From Salticus scenicus (lineage: Eukaryota; Arthropoda; Arachnida; Araneae; Salticidae): a DNA stretch of 64,000 bases. The translations under genes and the position numbers were made by a program. The notes under the pieces are model-generated. The model saw nothing but the letters and a program-made list of their open reading frames with translations, did not search any database and had not been told where the DNA came from. This document shows positions 21,804 through 35,461 of the stretch, piece after piece (the first letter of the stretch is position 1; every line of letters begins with the position of its first letter). Location of the stretch: positions 97,820,436-97,884,435 of the forward strand of contig OZ005662.1 in NCBI GenBank assembly GCA_963930645.1, in the 5' to 3' direction.

Positions 21804-23642
21804 TTTAAAAAATGTCTTAAAACATAAAAAAAAGTGAATTTTTTCCAGTCCCTTCAGTTAACACCGCAAGGTTTCCGGGACTGAGAAAGAAAAAAGACTA
21901 GTGCAAATATATGTGTAAGATTTTTGGAAAAAACTGAAGTTGACAGCACACAAATAATTGCAAACTGTCTGAAATCATAAGAAAAATGATGGATTTTTTC
22001 AAGCCCCTTCATTTAAAATCAAATGGATTCAAGAAATAACAAGAAAATGAGTAGCACAAAAGGAGATGTAACTTTTATGGACAAAATTGAGGTGACCAGT
22101 AAGAAAAAAAAAAAAGTTTTAAGTCCTAAAGACAACGGAGGAGGACTTTTGCAAGCCCCTTCAGTTAACGCCGCAAGGTTTCCGGGACTGACAAAGAAAA
22201 AAGTGAGTGCCAATATGCATATAATATTTATTATAAAATTTGAAGGGAATATAATCGAATGTATTAAAAATGTTTCAAATAATAAAGAAATGTGTACGTA
22301 TTTATCTGTACCTTCAGTTAACACTGTAAGTCTGAGAAAGCAAAATGTTAATGCCAAAGAAAATAAAAGATTAAAGGGAAAAAGCTGAAATGCATGAAAT
22401 CGAAAGTTTTCAAAATATCTCAAAAAGGGAAGTAGGATTTTTACCAACGACTATAGTTAAAATTCATGGTTTCCGAAAATAAGAACGAAGTATGTACTGC
22501 TAAAAAATATAAGAATGCTTGACAAAATTGAGGTAAATGGTGATCGAATGATCTTAAGTCTTACGGTAGACTGTAAGTGTTTTTTGCCAGTCCCTTCAAT
22601 TAACACCGCAAGGTTTCCGGGACTGACAAAAATGTTACTACCAAAGTAGATGTGTTATTTCTGGACAAAACTAAAGTGAGAAGCACACAAAAGTTTTCAG
22701 ATTGTCCGAAATCATAAAAGAAATCGTGGATCTCTGCCAGTCCCTCCAGTTAACACCGCAAGGTTTCCGGGACTGACAAAGAAAAATGTCAGTGCAAATG
22801 TTGATGTAAGATTTCCGGAAAAACTGAAGTGAAGTGAACAGCACATAAATTTTGCAAAATGTCTGAAATTATAAAAAACAATAGATGTAATTTTACTACC
22901 ACCTTCACTTAAATTCGTCTGGATTCTAGAAACAAGAAAGAAAGTACTGCAAGAGGAAAGCTACATTTCTGGAGAAGATTGACGTGAATGTTAAAAAATG
23001 ATTTTAAAGAAATTTCAGGTCTTAAATGAAATGGTAGAGAATTTTTGCCAGTCCCTTCAGTTAACACCGCAATATTTCCGGAACCGACAAAAAAAAAGTT
23101 AGTAACAAAGTGCAAATATGATTTCTGGAGAAAACTGAAGTGAACAAAACGTAAATGTTTTCAGATTGTTTGAAATCATAAAAGAAATTGTGGATCTTTG
23201 CCATGTCCTCCAGTTAAAACGGAAAGATTTCCGTGAGTGACAAAGAAAAGTTAGTACCAAAGTAGATGTATGACTTCTGGAAAAAACTAAAGTGAACAGC
23301 ACACAAAAGTTTTCAGATTGTCTAAATCAGAAAAGAATTTGTGGATCTTTGACAGTCCCTGTAGTTAACATCGCAAGGTTTCCGAGAGTGACAAAGAAAA
23401 ATGGCAGTGCAAATGTAGATGTAAGGATTCGAGAAAAAACAGAAGTGAACAAGCACATAAATTTTCAAAATGTCTAAAACCATAAAAAAAATTTAAAAAG
23501 TTTTAGGTCTTAAAGAAAATAGTGGAGAAATTTGCCAGTCCCTTCAGTTAACACCGCAAGGTTTCCGGGAAAGACAAAGGAAAAATGTGGTGTTAAAGTA
23601 GATATAAGATTTATGATAAAATATAAAGAGGTAATAGAATTT
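21804..23642 (+). repeat. HOR unit 13: 12-mer (1839 bp)
   Basis: First haplotype class with the long A run in the m2 tail. The m10 head has CCGTGAGTGAC (near 23231), shared only with unit 22, which lies 17186 bp downstream. Confidence 0.95.
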
Positions 23643-25950
23643 TTTTAAAAATGTCTTAAAACATAAAAAAAAGTGAATTTTTTCCAGTCCCTTCAGTTAA
23701 CACCGCAAGGTTTCCGGGACTGAGAAAGAAAAAAGACTAGTGCAAATATATGTGTAAGATTTTTGGAAAAAACTGAAGTTTACAGCACACAAATAATTGC
23801 AAACTGTCTGAAATCATAAGAAAAATGATGGATTTTTTCAAGCCCCTTCATTTAAAATCAAATGGATTCAAGAAATAACAAGAAAATGAGTAGCACAAAA
23901 GGAGATGTAACTTTTATGGACAAAATTGAGGTGAACAGTAAGAAAAAAAAAAGTTTTAAGTCCTAAAGACAACGGAGGAGGATTTTTGCAAGCCCCTTCA
24001 GTTAACACCGCAAGGTTTCCGGGACTGACAAAGAAAAAAGTTAGTGCCAAAATGCATATAATATTTATGATAAAATTTGAAGGGAATATAATCGAATGTA
24101 TTAAAAATGTTTCAAATAATAAAGAAATGTGTAGGTATTTATCTGTACCTTCAGTTAACACTGTATGTCTGAGAAAGCAAAATGTTAATGCCAAAGAAAA
24201 TAAAAGAATAAAGGGAAAAAGCTGAAATGCATGAAATCGAAAGTTTTCAAAATATCTCAAAAAGGGAAGTAGGATTTTTACCAACGACTATAGTTAAAAT
24301 TCATGGTTTCCGAAAATAAGAACGAAGTATGTACTGGTAAAAAATATAAGTATGCTTGACAAAATTGAGGTAAATGGTGATCGAATGGTCTTAAGTCTTA
24401 CGGTAGACTGTAAGTGTTTTTTGCCAGTCCCTTCAGTTAACACCGCAAGGTTTCCGGGACTCACAAAAATGTTACTACCAAAGTAGATGTTTTATTTCTA
24501 GACAAAACTAAAGTGAGAAGCACACAAAAGTTTTCAGATTGTCCGAAATCATAAAAGAAATCGTGGATCTCTGCCAGTCCCTCCAGTTAACACCGCAAGG
24601 TTTCCGGGACTGACAAAGAAAAATGTCAGTGCAAATGTTGATGTAAGATTTCCGGAAAAACTGAAGTGAAGTGAACAGCACATAAATTTTGCAAAATGTC
24701 TGAAATCATAAAAAACAATAGATGTAATTTTACTACCACCTTCACTTAAATTCGTCTGGATTCTAGAAACAAGAAAGAAAGTACTGCAAGAGGAAAGCTA
24801 CATTTCTGGAGAAGATTGACGTGAATGTTAAAAAATGATTTTAAAGAAATTTCAGGTCTTAAATGAAATGGTAGAGAATTTTTGCCAGTCCCTTCAGTTA
24901 ACACCGCAATATTTCCGGAACCGACAAAAAAAAAGTTAGTAACAAAGTGCAAATATGATTTCTGGAGAAAACTGAAGTGAACAAAACGTAAATGTTTTCA
25001 GATTGTTTGAAATCATAAAAGAAATTGTGGATCTTTGCCAGTCCCTTTAGTTAACACCGCAAGGTTTCCGGGACTGACAAAGAAAAATGTCAGTGCAAAT
25101 GTTGATGTAAGATTTCCGGAAAAATTGAAGTGAAGTGAACAGCACATAAATTTTGCAAATTGTCCGAAATCATAAAAAACAATAGATGTAATTTTACTAG
25201 CACCTTCACTTAAATTCGACTGGATTCTAGAAACCAGAAAGAAAGTACTGCAAGAAGACAAGCTACATTTCTGGAGAACACAAACGTGAAGGGTAAAGAA
25301 ATGGTTTTAAAGAAGTTTTAGGTCTTACAGGAAATGGTAGAGAGTTTTTGCCAGTCCCTTCAGTTAACACCGCAAGGTTTCCGGGACTGAAAAAAAAAAG
25401 TTAATAACGAAGTACACATACGATTTCTAATTCTAGAGAAAACTGAAGTGAACAAAACACAAAAGTTTTCATATTGTTTGAAATCATAAAAGAAATTGTG
25501 GATCTTTGCCATGTCCTCCAGTTAACACGAAAAGATTTCCGTGTGAGACAAAGAAAAGTTAGTACCAAAGTAGATGTATGACTTCTGGACAAAACTAAAG
25601 TGAACAGCACACAAAAGTTTTCAGATTGTCTAAATCAGAAAATAATTTGTGGATCTTTGACAGTCCCTGTAGTTAACATCGCAAGGTTTCCGAGAGTGAC
25701 AAAGAAAAATGGCAGTGCAAATGTAGATGTAAGGATTCGAGAAAAAACAGAAGTGAACAAGCACATAAATTTTCAAAATGTCTAAAACCATAAAAAAAAT
25801 TTAAAAAGTTTTAGGTCTTAAAGAAAATAGTGGAGAAATTTGCCAGTCCCTTCAGTTAACACCGCAAGGTTTCCGGGAAAGACAAAGGAAAAAGGTGGTG
25901 TTAAAGTAGATATAATATTTATGATAAAATATAAAGAGGTAATAGAATTT
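23643..25950 (+). repeat. HOR unit 14: 15-mer (2308 bp)
   Basis: Second-class m1-m9 with the trimer insertion at 25039-25509. GAAGTTTACAGC in the m1 tail (near 23775) and AAAATAATTTGTGG near 25638 are shared only with unit 23. The m12 tail has a private TATAATATTTATG near 25911. Confidence 0.95.
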
Positions 25951-27790
25951 TTTAAAAAATGTCTTAAAACATAAAAAAAAGTGAATTTTTTCCAGTCCCT
26001 TCAGTTAACACCGCAAGGTTTCCGGGACTGAGAAAGAAAAAAGACTAGTGCAAATATATGTGTAAGATTTTTGGAAAAAACTGAAGTTGACAGCACACAA
26101 ATAATTGCAAACTGTCTGAAATCATAAGAAAAATGATGGATTTTTTCAAGCCCCTTCATTTAAAATCAAATGGATTCAAGAAATAACAAGAAAATGAGTA
26201 GCACAAAAGGAGATGTAACTTTTATGGACAAAATTGAGGTGACCAGTAAGAAAAAAAAAAAGTTTTAAGTCCTAAAGACAACGGAGGAGGACTTTTGCAA
26301 GCCCCTTCAGTTAACGCCGCAAGGTTTCCGGGACTGACAAAGAAAAAAGTTAGTGCCAATATGCATATAATATTTATTATAAAATTTGAAGGGAATATAA
26401 TCGAATGTATTAAAAATGTTTCAAATAATAAAGAAATGTGTACGTATTTATCTGTACCTTCAGTTAACACTGTAAGTCTGAGAAAGCAAAATGTTAATGC
26501 CAAAGAAAATAAAAGATTAAAGGGAAAAAGCTGAAATGCATGAAATCGAAAGTTTTCAAAATATCTCAAAAAGGGAAGTAGGATTTTTACCAACGACTAT
26601 AGTTAAAATTCATGGTTTCCGAAAATAAGAACGAAGTATGTACTGCTAAAAAATATAAGAATGCTTGACAAAATTGAGGTAAATGGTGATCGAATGATCT
26701 TAAGTCTTACGGTAGACTGTAAGTGTTTTTTGCCAGTCCCTTCAATTAACACCGCAAGGTTTCCGGGACTGACAAAAATGTTACTACCAAAGTAGATGTG
26801 TTATTTCTGGACAAAACTAAAGTGAGAAGCACACAAAAGTTTTCAGATTGTCCGAAATCATAAAAGAAATCGTGGATCTCTGCCAGTCCCTCCAGTTAAC
26901 ACCGCAAGGTTTCCGGGACTGACAAAGAAAAATGTCAGTGCAAATGTTGATGTAAGATTTCCGGAAAAACTGAAGTGAAGTGAACAGCACATAAATTTTG
27001 CAAAATGTCTGAAATCATAAAAAACAATAGATGTAATTTTACTACCACCTTCACTTAAATTCGTCTGGATTCTAGAAACAAGAAAGAAAGTACTGCAAGA
27101 GGAAAGCTACATTTCTGGAGAAGATTGACGTGAATGTTAAAAAATGATTTTAAAGAAATTTCAGGTCTTAAATGAAATGGTAGAGAATTTTTGCCAGTCC
27201 CTTCAGTTAACACCGCAATGTTTCCGGAACCGACAAAAAAAAAAGTTAGTAACAAAGTGCAAATATGATTTCTGGACAAAACTGAAGTGAACAAAACGTA
27301 AATGTTTTCAGATTGTTTGAAATCATAAAAGAAATTGTGGATCTTTGCCATGTCCTCCAGTTAAAACGGAAAGATTTCCGTGTGTGACAAAGAAAAGTTA
27401 GTACCAAAGTAGATGTATGACTTCTGGAAAAAACTAAAGTGAACAGCACACAAAAGTTTTCAGATTGTCTAAATCAGAAAAGAATTTGTGGATCTTTGAC
27501 AGTCCCTGTAGTTAACATCGCAAGGTTTCCGAGAGTGACAAAGAAAAATGGCAGTGCAAATGTATATGTAAGGATTCGAGAAAAAACAGAAGTGAACAAG
27601 CACATAAATTTTCAAAATGTCTAAAACCATAAAAAAAAATTTTAAAAGTTTTAGGTCTTAAAGAAAATAGTGGAGAAATTTGCCAGTCCCTTCAGTTAAC
27701 ACCGCAAGGTTTCCGGGAAAGACAAAGGAAAAAGGTGGTGTTAAAGTAGATATAAGATTTATGATAAAATATAAAGAGGTAATAGAATTT
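25951..27790 (+). repeat. HOR unit 15: 12-mer (1840 bp)
   Basis: First-class m1-m6, then m9 of the CAATGTTT allele and m11 with TATATGTAAGG. It is a mosaic of the two haplotype classes, switching between m6 and m9. Confidence 0.95.
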
Positions 27791-30098
27791 TTTAAAAAAT
27801 GTCTTAAAACATAAAAAAAAGTGAATATTTTCCAGTCCCTTCAGTTAACACCGCAAGGTTTCCGGGACTGGGAAAGAAAAAAGACTAGTGCAAATATATG
27901 TATAAGATTTTTGGAAAAAACTGAAGTTGACAGCACACAAATAATTGCAAACTGTCTGAAATCATAAGAAAAATGATGGATTTTTTCAAGCCCCTTCATT
28001 TAAAATCAAATGGATTCAAGAAATAACAAGAAAATGAGTAGCACAAAAGGAGATGTAACTTTTATGGACAAAATTGAGGTGAACAGTAAGAAAAAAAAAA
28101 GTTTTAAGTCCTAAAGACAACGGAGGAGGACTTTTGCAAGCCCCTTCAGTTAACGCCGCAAGGTTTCCGGGACTGACAAAGAAAAAAGTGAGTGCAAATA
28201 TGCATATAATATTTATGATAAAATTTGAAGGGAATATAATCGAATGTATTAAAAATGTTTCAAATAATAAAGAAATGTGTACGTATTTATCTGTACCTTC
28301 AGTTAACACTGTAAGTCTGAGAAAGCAAAATGTTAATGCCAAAGAAAATAAAAGATTAAAGGGAAAAAGCTGAAATGCATGAAATCGAAAGTTTTCAAAA
28401 TATCTCAAAAAGGGAAGTAGGATTTTTACCAACGACTATAGTTAAAATTCATGGTTTCCGAAAATAAGAACGAAGTATGTACTGCTAAAAAATATAAGAA
28501 TGCTTGACAAAATTGAGGTAAATGGTGATCGAATGATCTTAAGTCTTACGGTAGACTGTAAGTGTTTTTTGCCAGTCCCTTCAATTAACACCGCAAGGTT
28601 TCCGGGACTGACAAAAATGTTACTACCAAAGTAGATGTGTTATTTCTGGACAAAAGTAATGTGAGAAGCACACAAGAGTTTTCAGATTGTCCGAAATCAT
28701 AAAAGAAATCGTGGATCTCTGCCAGTCCCTCCAGTTAACACCGCAAGGTTTCCGGGACTGACAAAGAAAAATGTCAGTGCAAATGTTGATGTAAGATTTC
28801 CGGAAAAACTGAAGTGAAGTGAACAGCACATAAATTTTGCAAAATGTCTGAAATTATAAAAAACAATAGATGTAATTTTACGACCACCTTCACTTAAATT
28901 CGTCTGGATTCTAGAAACAAGAAAGAAAGTACTGCAAGAGGAAAGCTACATTTCTGGAGAAGATTGACGTGAATGTTAAAAAATGATTTTAAAGAAATTT
29001 CAGGTCTTAAATGAAATGGTAGAGAATTTTTGCCAGTCCCTTCAGTTAACACCGCAATATTTCCGGAACCGACAAAAAAAAAGTTAGTAACAAAGTGCAA
29101 ATATGATTTCTGGAGAAAACTGAAGTGAACAAAACGTAAATGTTTTCAGATTGTTTGAAATCATAAAAGAAATTGTGGATCTTTGCCAGTCCCTTTAGTT
29201 AACACCGCAAGGTTTCCGGGACTGACAAAGAAAAATGTCAGTGCAAATGTTGATGTAAGATTTCCGGAAAAATTGAAGTGAAGTGAACAGCACATAAATT
29301 TTCCAAATTGTCCGAAATCATAAAAAACAATAGATGTAATTTTACTAGCACCTTCACTTAAATTCGACTGGATTCTAGAAACCAGAAAGAAAGTACTGCA
29401 AGAAGACAAGCTACATTTCTGGAGAACACAAACGTGAAGGGTAAAGAAATGGTTTTAAAGAAGTTTTAGGTCTTACAGGAAATGGTAGAGAGTTTTTGCC
29501 AGTCCCTTCAGTTAACACCGCAAGGTTTCCGGGACTGAAAAAAAAAAGTTAATAACGAAGTACACATACGATTTCTAATTCTAGAGAAAACTGAAGTGAA
29601 CAAAACACAAAAGTTTTCATATTGTTTGAAATCATAAAAGAAATTGTGGATCTTTGCCATGTCCTCCAGTTAACACGAAAAGATTTCCGTGTGAGACAAA
29701 GAAAAGTTAGTACCAAAGTAGATGTATGACTTCTGGACAAAACTAAAGTGAACAGCACACAAAAGTTTTCAGATTGTCTAAATCAGAAAAGAATTTGTGG
29801 ATCTTTGACAGTCCCTGTAGTTAACATCGCAAGGTTTCCGAGAGTGACAAAGAAAAATGGCAGTGCAAATGTAGATGTAAGGATTCGAGAAAAAACAGAA
29901 GTGAACAAGCACATAAATTTTCAAAATGTCTAAAACCATAAAAAAAATTTAAAAAGTTTTAGGTCTTAAAGAAAATAGTGGAGAAATTTGCCAGTCCCTT
30001 CAGTTAACACCGCAAGGTTTCCGGGAAAGACAAAGGAAAAAGGTGGTGTTAAAGTAGATATAAGATTTATGATAAAATATAAAGAGGTAATAGAATTT
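27791..30098 (+). repeat. HOR unit 16: 15-mer (2308 bp)
   Basis: Trimer insertion at 29187-29657. The m6 tail has AAAAGTAATGTGAG near 28653, shared with units 25 and 28, and a private CAAGAGTTTTCAG. It begins with the GTGAATATTTTCC lead. Confidence 0.95.
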
Positions 30099-31935
30099 TT
30101 TAAAAAATGTCTTAAAACATAAAAAAAAGTGAATTTTTTCCAGTCCCTTCAGTTAACACCGCAAGGTTTCCGGGACTGAGAAAGAAAAAAGACTAGTGCA
30201 AATATATGTGTAAGATTTTTGGAAAAAACTGAAGTTGACAGCACACAAATAATTGCAAACTGTCTGAAATCATAAGAAAAATGATGGATTTTTTCAAGCC
30301 CCTTCATTTAAAATCAAATGGATTCAAGAAATAACAAGAAAATGAGTAGCACAAAAGGAGATGTAACTTTTATGGACAAAATTGAGGTGAACAGTAAGAA
30401 AAAAAAAAGTTTTAAGTCCTAAAGACAACGGAGGAGGATTTTTGCAAGCCCCTTCAGTTAACACCGCAAGGTTTCCGGGACTGACAAAGAAAAAAGTTAG
30501 TGCCAAAATGCATATAATATTTATGATAAAATTTGAAGGGAATATAATCGAATGTATTAAAAATGTTTCAAATAATAAAGAAATGTGTAGGTATTTATCT
30601 GTACCTTCAGTTAACACTGTATGTCTGAGAAAGCAAAATGTTAATGCCAAAGAAAATAAAAGAATAAAGGGAAAAAGCTGAAATGCATGAAATCGAAAGT
30701 TTTCAAAATATCTCAAAAAGGGAAGTAGGATTTTTACCAACGACTATAGTTAAAATTCATGGTTTCCGAAAATAAGAACGAAGTATGTACTGGTAAAAAA
30801 TATAAGTATGCTTGACAAAATTGAGGTAAATGGTGATCGAATGGTCTTAAGTCTTACGGTAGACTGTAAGTGTTTTTTGCCAGTCCCTTCAGTTAACACC
30901 GCAAGGTTTCCGGGACTCACAAAAATGTTACTACCAAAGTAGATGTTTTATTTCTGGACAAAACTAAAGTGAGAAGCACACAAAAGTTTTCAGATTGTCC
31001 GAAATCATAAAAGAAATCGTGGATCTCTGCCAGTCCCTCCAGTTAACACCGCAAGGTTTCCGGGACTGACAAAGAAAAATGTCAGTGCAAATGTTGATGT
31101 AAGATTTCCGGAAAAACTGAAGTGAAGTGAACAGCACATAAATTTTGCAAAATGTCTGAAATCATAAAAAACAATAGATGTAATTTTACTACCACCTTCA
31201 CTTAAATTCGTCTGGATTCTAGAAACAAGAAAGAAAGTACTGCAAGAGGAAAGCTACATTTCTGGAGAAGATTGACGTGAATGTTAAAAAATGATTTTAA
31301 AGAAATTTCAGGTCTTAAATGAAATGGTAGAGAATTTTTGCCAGTCCCTTCAGTTAACACCGCAATATTTCCGGAACCGACAAAAAAAAAGTTAGTAACA
31401 AAGTGCAAATATGATTTCTGGAGAAAACTGAAGTGAACAAAACGTAAATGTTTTCAGATTGTTTGAAATCATAAAAGAAATTGTGGATCTTTGCCATGTC
31501 CTCCAGTTAAAACGGAAAGATTTCCGTGTGTGACAAAGAAAAGTTAGTACCAAAGTAGATGTATGACTTCTGGAAAAAACTAAAGTGAACAGCACACAAA
31601 AGTTTTCAGATTGTCTAAATCAGAAAAGAATTTGTGGATCTTTGACAGTCCCTGTAGTTAACATCGCAAGGTTTCCGAGAGTGACAAAGAAAAATGGCAG
31701 TGCAAATGTAGATGTAAGGATTCGAGAAAAAACAGAAGTGAACAAGCACATAAATTTTCAAAATGTCTAAAACCATAAAAAAAATTTAAAAAGTTTTAGG
31801 TCTTAAAGAAAATAGTGGAGAAATTTGCCAGTCCCTTCAGTTAACACCGCAAGGTTTCCGGGAAAGACAAAGGAAAAATGTGGTGTTAAAGTAGATATAA
31901 GATTTATGATAAAATATAAAGAGGTAATAGAATTT
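30099..31935 (+). repeat. HOR unit 17: 12-mer (1837 bp)
   Basis: Second haplotype class for m1-m6, with the CAATATTT m9 allele. It has the same length as unit 10 at an offset of 13658 bp but differs from it in m1-m6, so the long-range copy is not uniform. Confidence 0.95.
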
Positions 31936-33774
31936 TTTAAAAAATGTCTTAAAACATAAAAAAAAGTGAATTTTTTCCAGTCCCTTCAGTTAACACCGCA
32001 AGGTTTCCGGGACTGAGAAAGAAAAAAGACTAGTGCAAATATATGTGTAAGATTTTTGGAAAAAACTGAAGTTGACAGCACAAAAATAATTGCAAACTGT
32101 CTGAAATCATAAGAAAAATGATGGATTTTTTCAAGCCCCTTCATTTAAAATCAAATGGATTCAAGAAATAACAAGAAAATGAGTAGCACAAAAGGAGATG
32201 TAACTTTTATGGACAAAATTGAGGTAAACAGTAAGAAAAAAAAAAGTTTTAAGTCCTAAAGACAACGGAGGAGGATTTTTGCAAGCCCCTTCAGTTAACA
32301 CCGCAAGGTTTCCGGGACTGACAAAGAAAAAAGTTAGTGCCAAAATGCATATAATATTTATGATAAAATTTGAAGGGAATATAATCGAATGTATTAAAAA
32401 TGTTTCAAATAATAAAGAAATGTGTAGGTATTTATCTGTACCTTCAGTTAACACTGTATGTCTGAGAAAGCAAAATGTTAATGCCAAAGAAAATAAAAGA
32501 ATAAAGGGAAAAAGCTGAAATGCATGAAATCGAAAGTTTTCAAAATATCTCAAAAAGGGAAGTAGGATTTTTACCAACGACTATAGTTAAAATTCATGGT
32601 TTCCGAAAATAAGAACGAAGTATGTACTGGTAAAAAATATAAGTATGCTTGACAAAATTGAGGTAAATGGTGATCGAATGGTCTTAAGTCTTACGGTAGA
32701 CTGTAAGTGTTTTTTGCCAGTCCCTTCAGTTAACACCGCAAGGTTTCCGGGACTCACAAAAATGTTACTACCAAAGTAGATGTTTTATTTCTGGACAAAA
32801 CTAAAGTGAGAAGCACACAAAAGTTTTCAGATTGTCCGAAATCATAAAAGAAATCGTGGATCTCTGCCAGTCCCTCCAGTTAACACCGCAAGGTTTCCGG
32901 GACTGACAAAGAAAAATGTCAGTGCAAATGTTGATGTAAGATTTCCGGAAAAACTGAAGTGAAGTGAACAGCACATAAATTTTGCAAAATGTCTGAAATC
33001 ATAAAAAACAATAGATGTAATTTTACTACCACCTTCACTTAAATTCGTCTGGATTCTAGAAACAAGAAAGAAAGTACTGCAAGAGGAAAGCTACATTTCT
33101 GGAGAAGATTGACGTGAATGTTAAAAAATGATTTTAAAGAAATTTCAGGTCTTAAATGAAATGGTAGAGAATTTTTGCCAGTCCCTTCAGTTAACACCGC
33201 AATGTTTCCGGAACCGACAAAAAAAAAAGTTAGTAACAAAGTGCAAATATGATTTCTGGACAAAACTGAAGTGAACAAAACGTAAATGTTTTCAGATTGT
33301 TTGAAATCATAAAAGAAATTGTGGATCTTTGCCATGTCCTCCAGTTAAAACGGAAAGATTTCCGTGTGTGACAAAGAAAAGTTAGTACCAAAGTAGATGT
33401 ATGACTTCTGGAAAAAACTAAAGTGAACAGCACACAAAAGTTTTCAGATTGTCTAAATCAGAAAAGAATTTGTGGATCTTTGACAGTCCCTGTAGTTAAC
33501 ATCGCAAGGTTTCCGAGAGTGACAAAGAAAAATGGCAGTGCAAATGTATATATAAGGATTCGAGAAAAAACAGAAGTGAACAAGCACATAAATTTTCAAA
33601 ATGTCTAAAACCATAAAAAAAATTTTTAAAAGTTTTAGGTCTTAAAGAAAATAGTGGAGAAATTTGCCAGTCCCTTCAGTTAACACCGCAAGGTTTCCGG
33701 GAAAGACAAAGGAAAAAGGTGGTGTTAAAGTAGATATAAGATTTATGATAAAATATAAAGAGGTAATAGAATTT
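31936..33774 (+). repeat. HOR unit 18: 12-mer (1839 bp)
   Basis: Counterpart of unit 11. CACAAAAATAATTG in the m1 tail (near 32080) is shared with unit 32. Private GAGGTAAACAG near 32221 and TATATATAAGG in the m11 tail near 33546. Confidence 0.95.
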
Positions 33775-35461
33775 TTTAAAAAATGTCTTAAAACATAAAA
33801 AAAAGTGAATATTTTCCAGTCCCTTCAGTTAACACCGCAAGGTTTCCGGGACTGGGAAAGAAAAAAGACTAGTGCAAATATATGTATAAGATTTTTGGAA
33901 AAAACTGAAGTTGACAGCACACAAATAATTGCAAACTGTCTGAAATCATAAGAAAAATGATGGATTTTTTCAAGCCCCTTCATTTAAAATCAAATGGATT
34001 CAAGAAATAACAAGAAAATGAGTAGCACAAAAGGAGATGTAACTTTTATGGACAAAATTGAGGTGACCAGTAAGAAAAAAAAAAAGTTTTAAGTCCTAAA
34101 GACAACGGAGGAGGACTTTTGCAAGCCCCTTCAGTTAACGCCGCAAGGTTTCCGGGACTGACAAAGAAAAAAGTGAGTGCCAATATGCATATAATATTTA
34201 TGATAAAATTTGAAGGGAATATAATCGAATGTATTAAAAATGTTTCAAATAATAAAGAAATGTGTACGTATTTATCTGTACCTTCAGTTAACACTGTAAG
34301 TCTGAGAAAGCAAAATGTTAATGCCAAAGAAAATAAAAGATTAAAGGGAAAAAGCTGAAATGCATGAAATCGAAAGTTTTCAAAATATCTCAAAAAGGGA
34401 AGTAGGATTTTTACCAACGACTATAGTTAAAATTCATGGTTTCCGAAAATAAGAACGAAGTATGTACTGCTAAAAAATATAAGAATGCTTGACAAAATTG
34501 AGGTAAATGGTGATCGAATGATCTTAAGTCTTACGGTAGACTGTAAGTGTTTTTTGCCAGTCCCTTCAATTAACACCGCAAGGTTTCCGGGACTGACAAA
34601 AATGTTACTACCAAAGTAGATGTGTTATTTCTGGACAAAACTAAAGTGAGAAGCACACAAAAGTTTTCAGATTGTCCGAAATCATAAAAGAAATCGTGGA
34701 TCTCTGCCAGTCCCTCCAGTTAACACCGCAAGGTTTCCGGGACTGACAAAGAAAAATGTCAGTGCAAATGTTGATGTAAGATTTCCGGAAAAACTGAAGT
34801 GAAGTGAACAGCACATAAATTTTGCAAAATGTCTGAAATTATAAAAAACAATAGATGTAATTTTACTACCACCTTCACTTAAATTCGTCTGGATTCTAGA
34901 AACAAGAAAGAAAGTACTGCAAGAGGAAAGCTACATTTCTGGAGAAGATTGACGTGAATGTTAAAAAATGATTTTAAAGAAATTTCAGGTCTTAAATGAA
35001 ATGGTAGAGAATTTTTGCCAGTCCCTTCAGTTAACACCGCAATATTTCCGGAACCGACAAAAAAAAAGTTAGTAACAAAGTGCAAATATGATTTCTGGAG
35101 AAAACTGAAGTGAACAAAACGTAAATGTTTTCAGATTGTTTGAAATCATAAAAGAAATTGTGGATCTTTGACAGTCCCTGTAGTTAACATCGCAAGGTTT
35201 CCGAGAGTGACAAAGAAAAATGGCAGTGCAAATGTAGATGTAAGGATTCGAGAAAAAACAGAAGTGAACAAGCACATAAATTTTCAAAATGTCTAAAACC
35301 ATAAAAAAAATTTAAAAAGTTTTAGGTCTTAAAGAAAATAGTGGAGAAATTTGCCAGTCCCTTCAGTTAACACCGCAAGGTTTCCGGGAAAGACAAAGGA
35401 AAAAGGTGGTGTTAAAGTAGATATAAGATTTATGATAAAATATAAAGAGGTAATAGAATTT
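33775..35461 (+). repeat. HOR unit 19: 11-mer lacking m10 (1687 bp)
   Basis: Same m9-to-m11 junction as unit 12, here near 35170. It begins with the GTGAATATTTTCC lead and GGGACTGGG head. Offset from unit 12 is exactly 13658 bp. Confidence 0.95.

Larger units (their letters stand above)
20117..25950 (+). repeat. Long-range duplicated block, copy 1 (5834 bp, units 12-14)
   Basis: The unit series 1687, 1839, 2308 bp is repeated exactly at 37303-43136, an offset of 17186 bp. Rare variants shared by the two copies alone (CCGTGAGTGAC, GAAGTTTACAGC, AAAATAATTTGTGG) support a common origin. Confidence 0.85.
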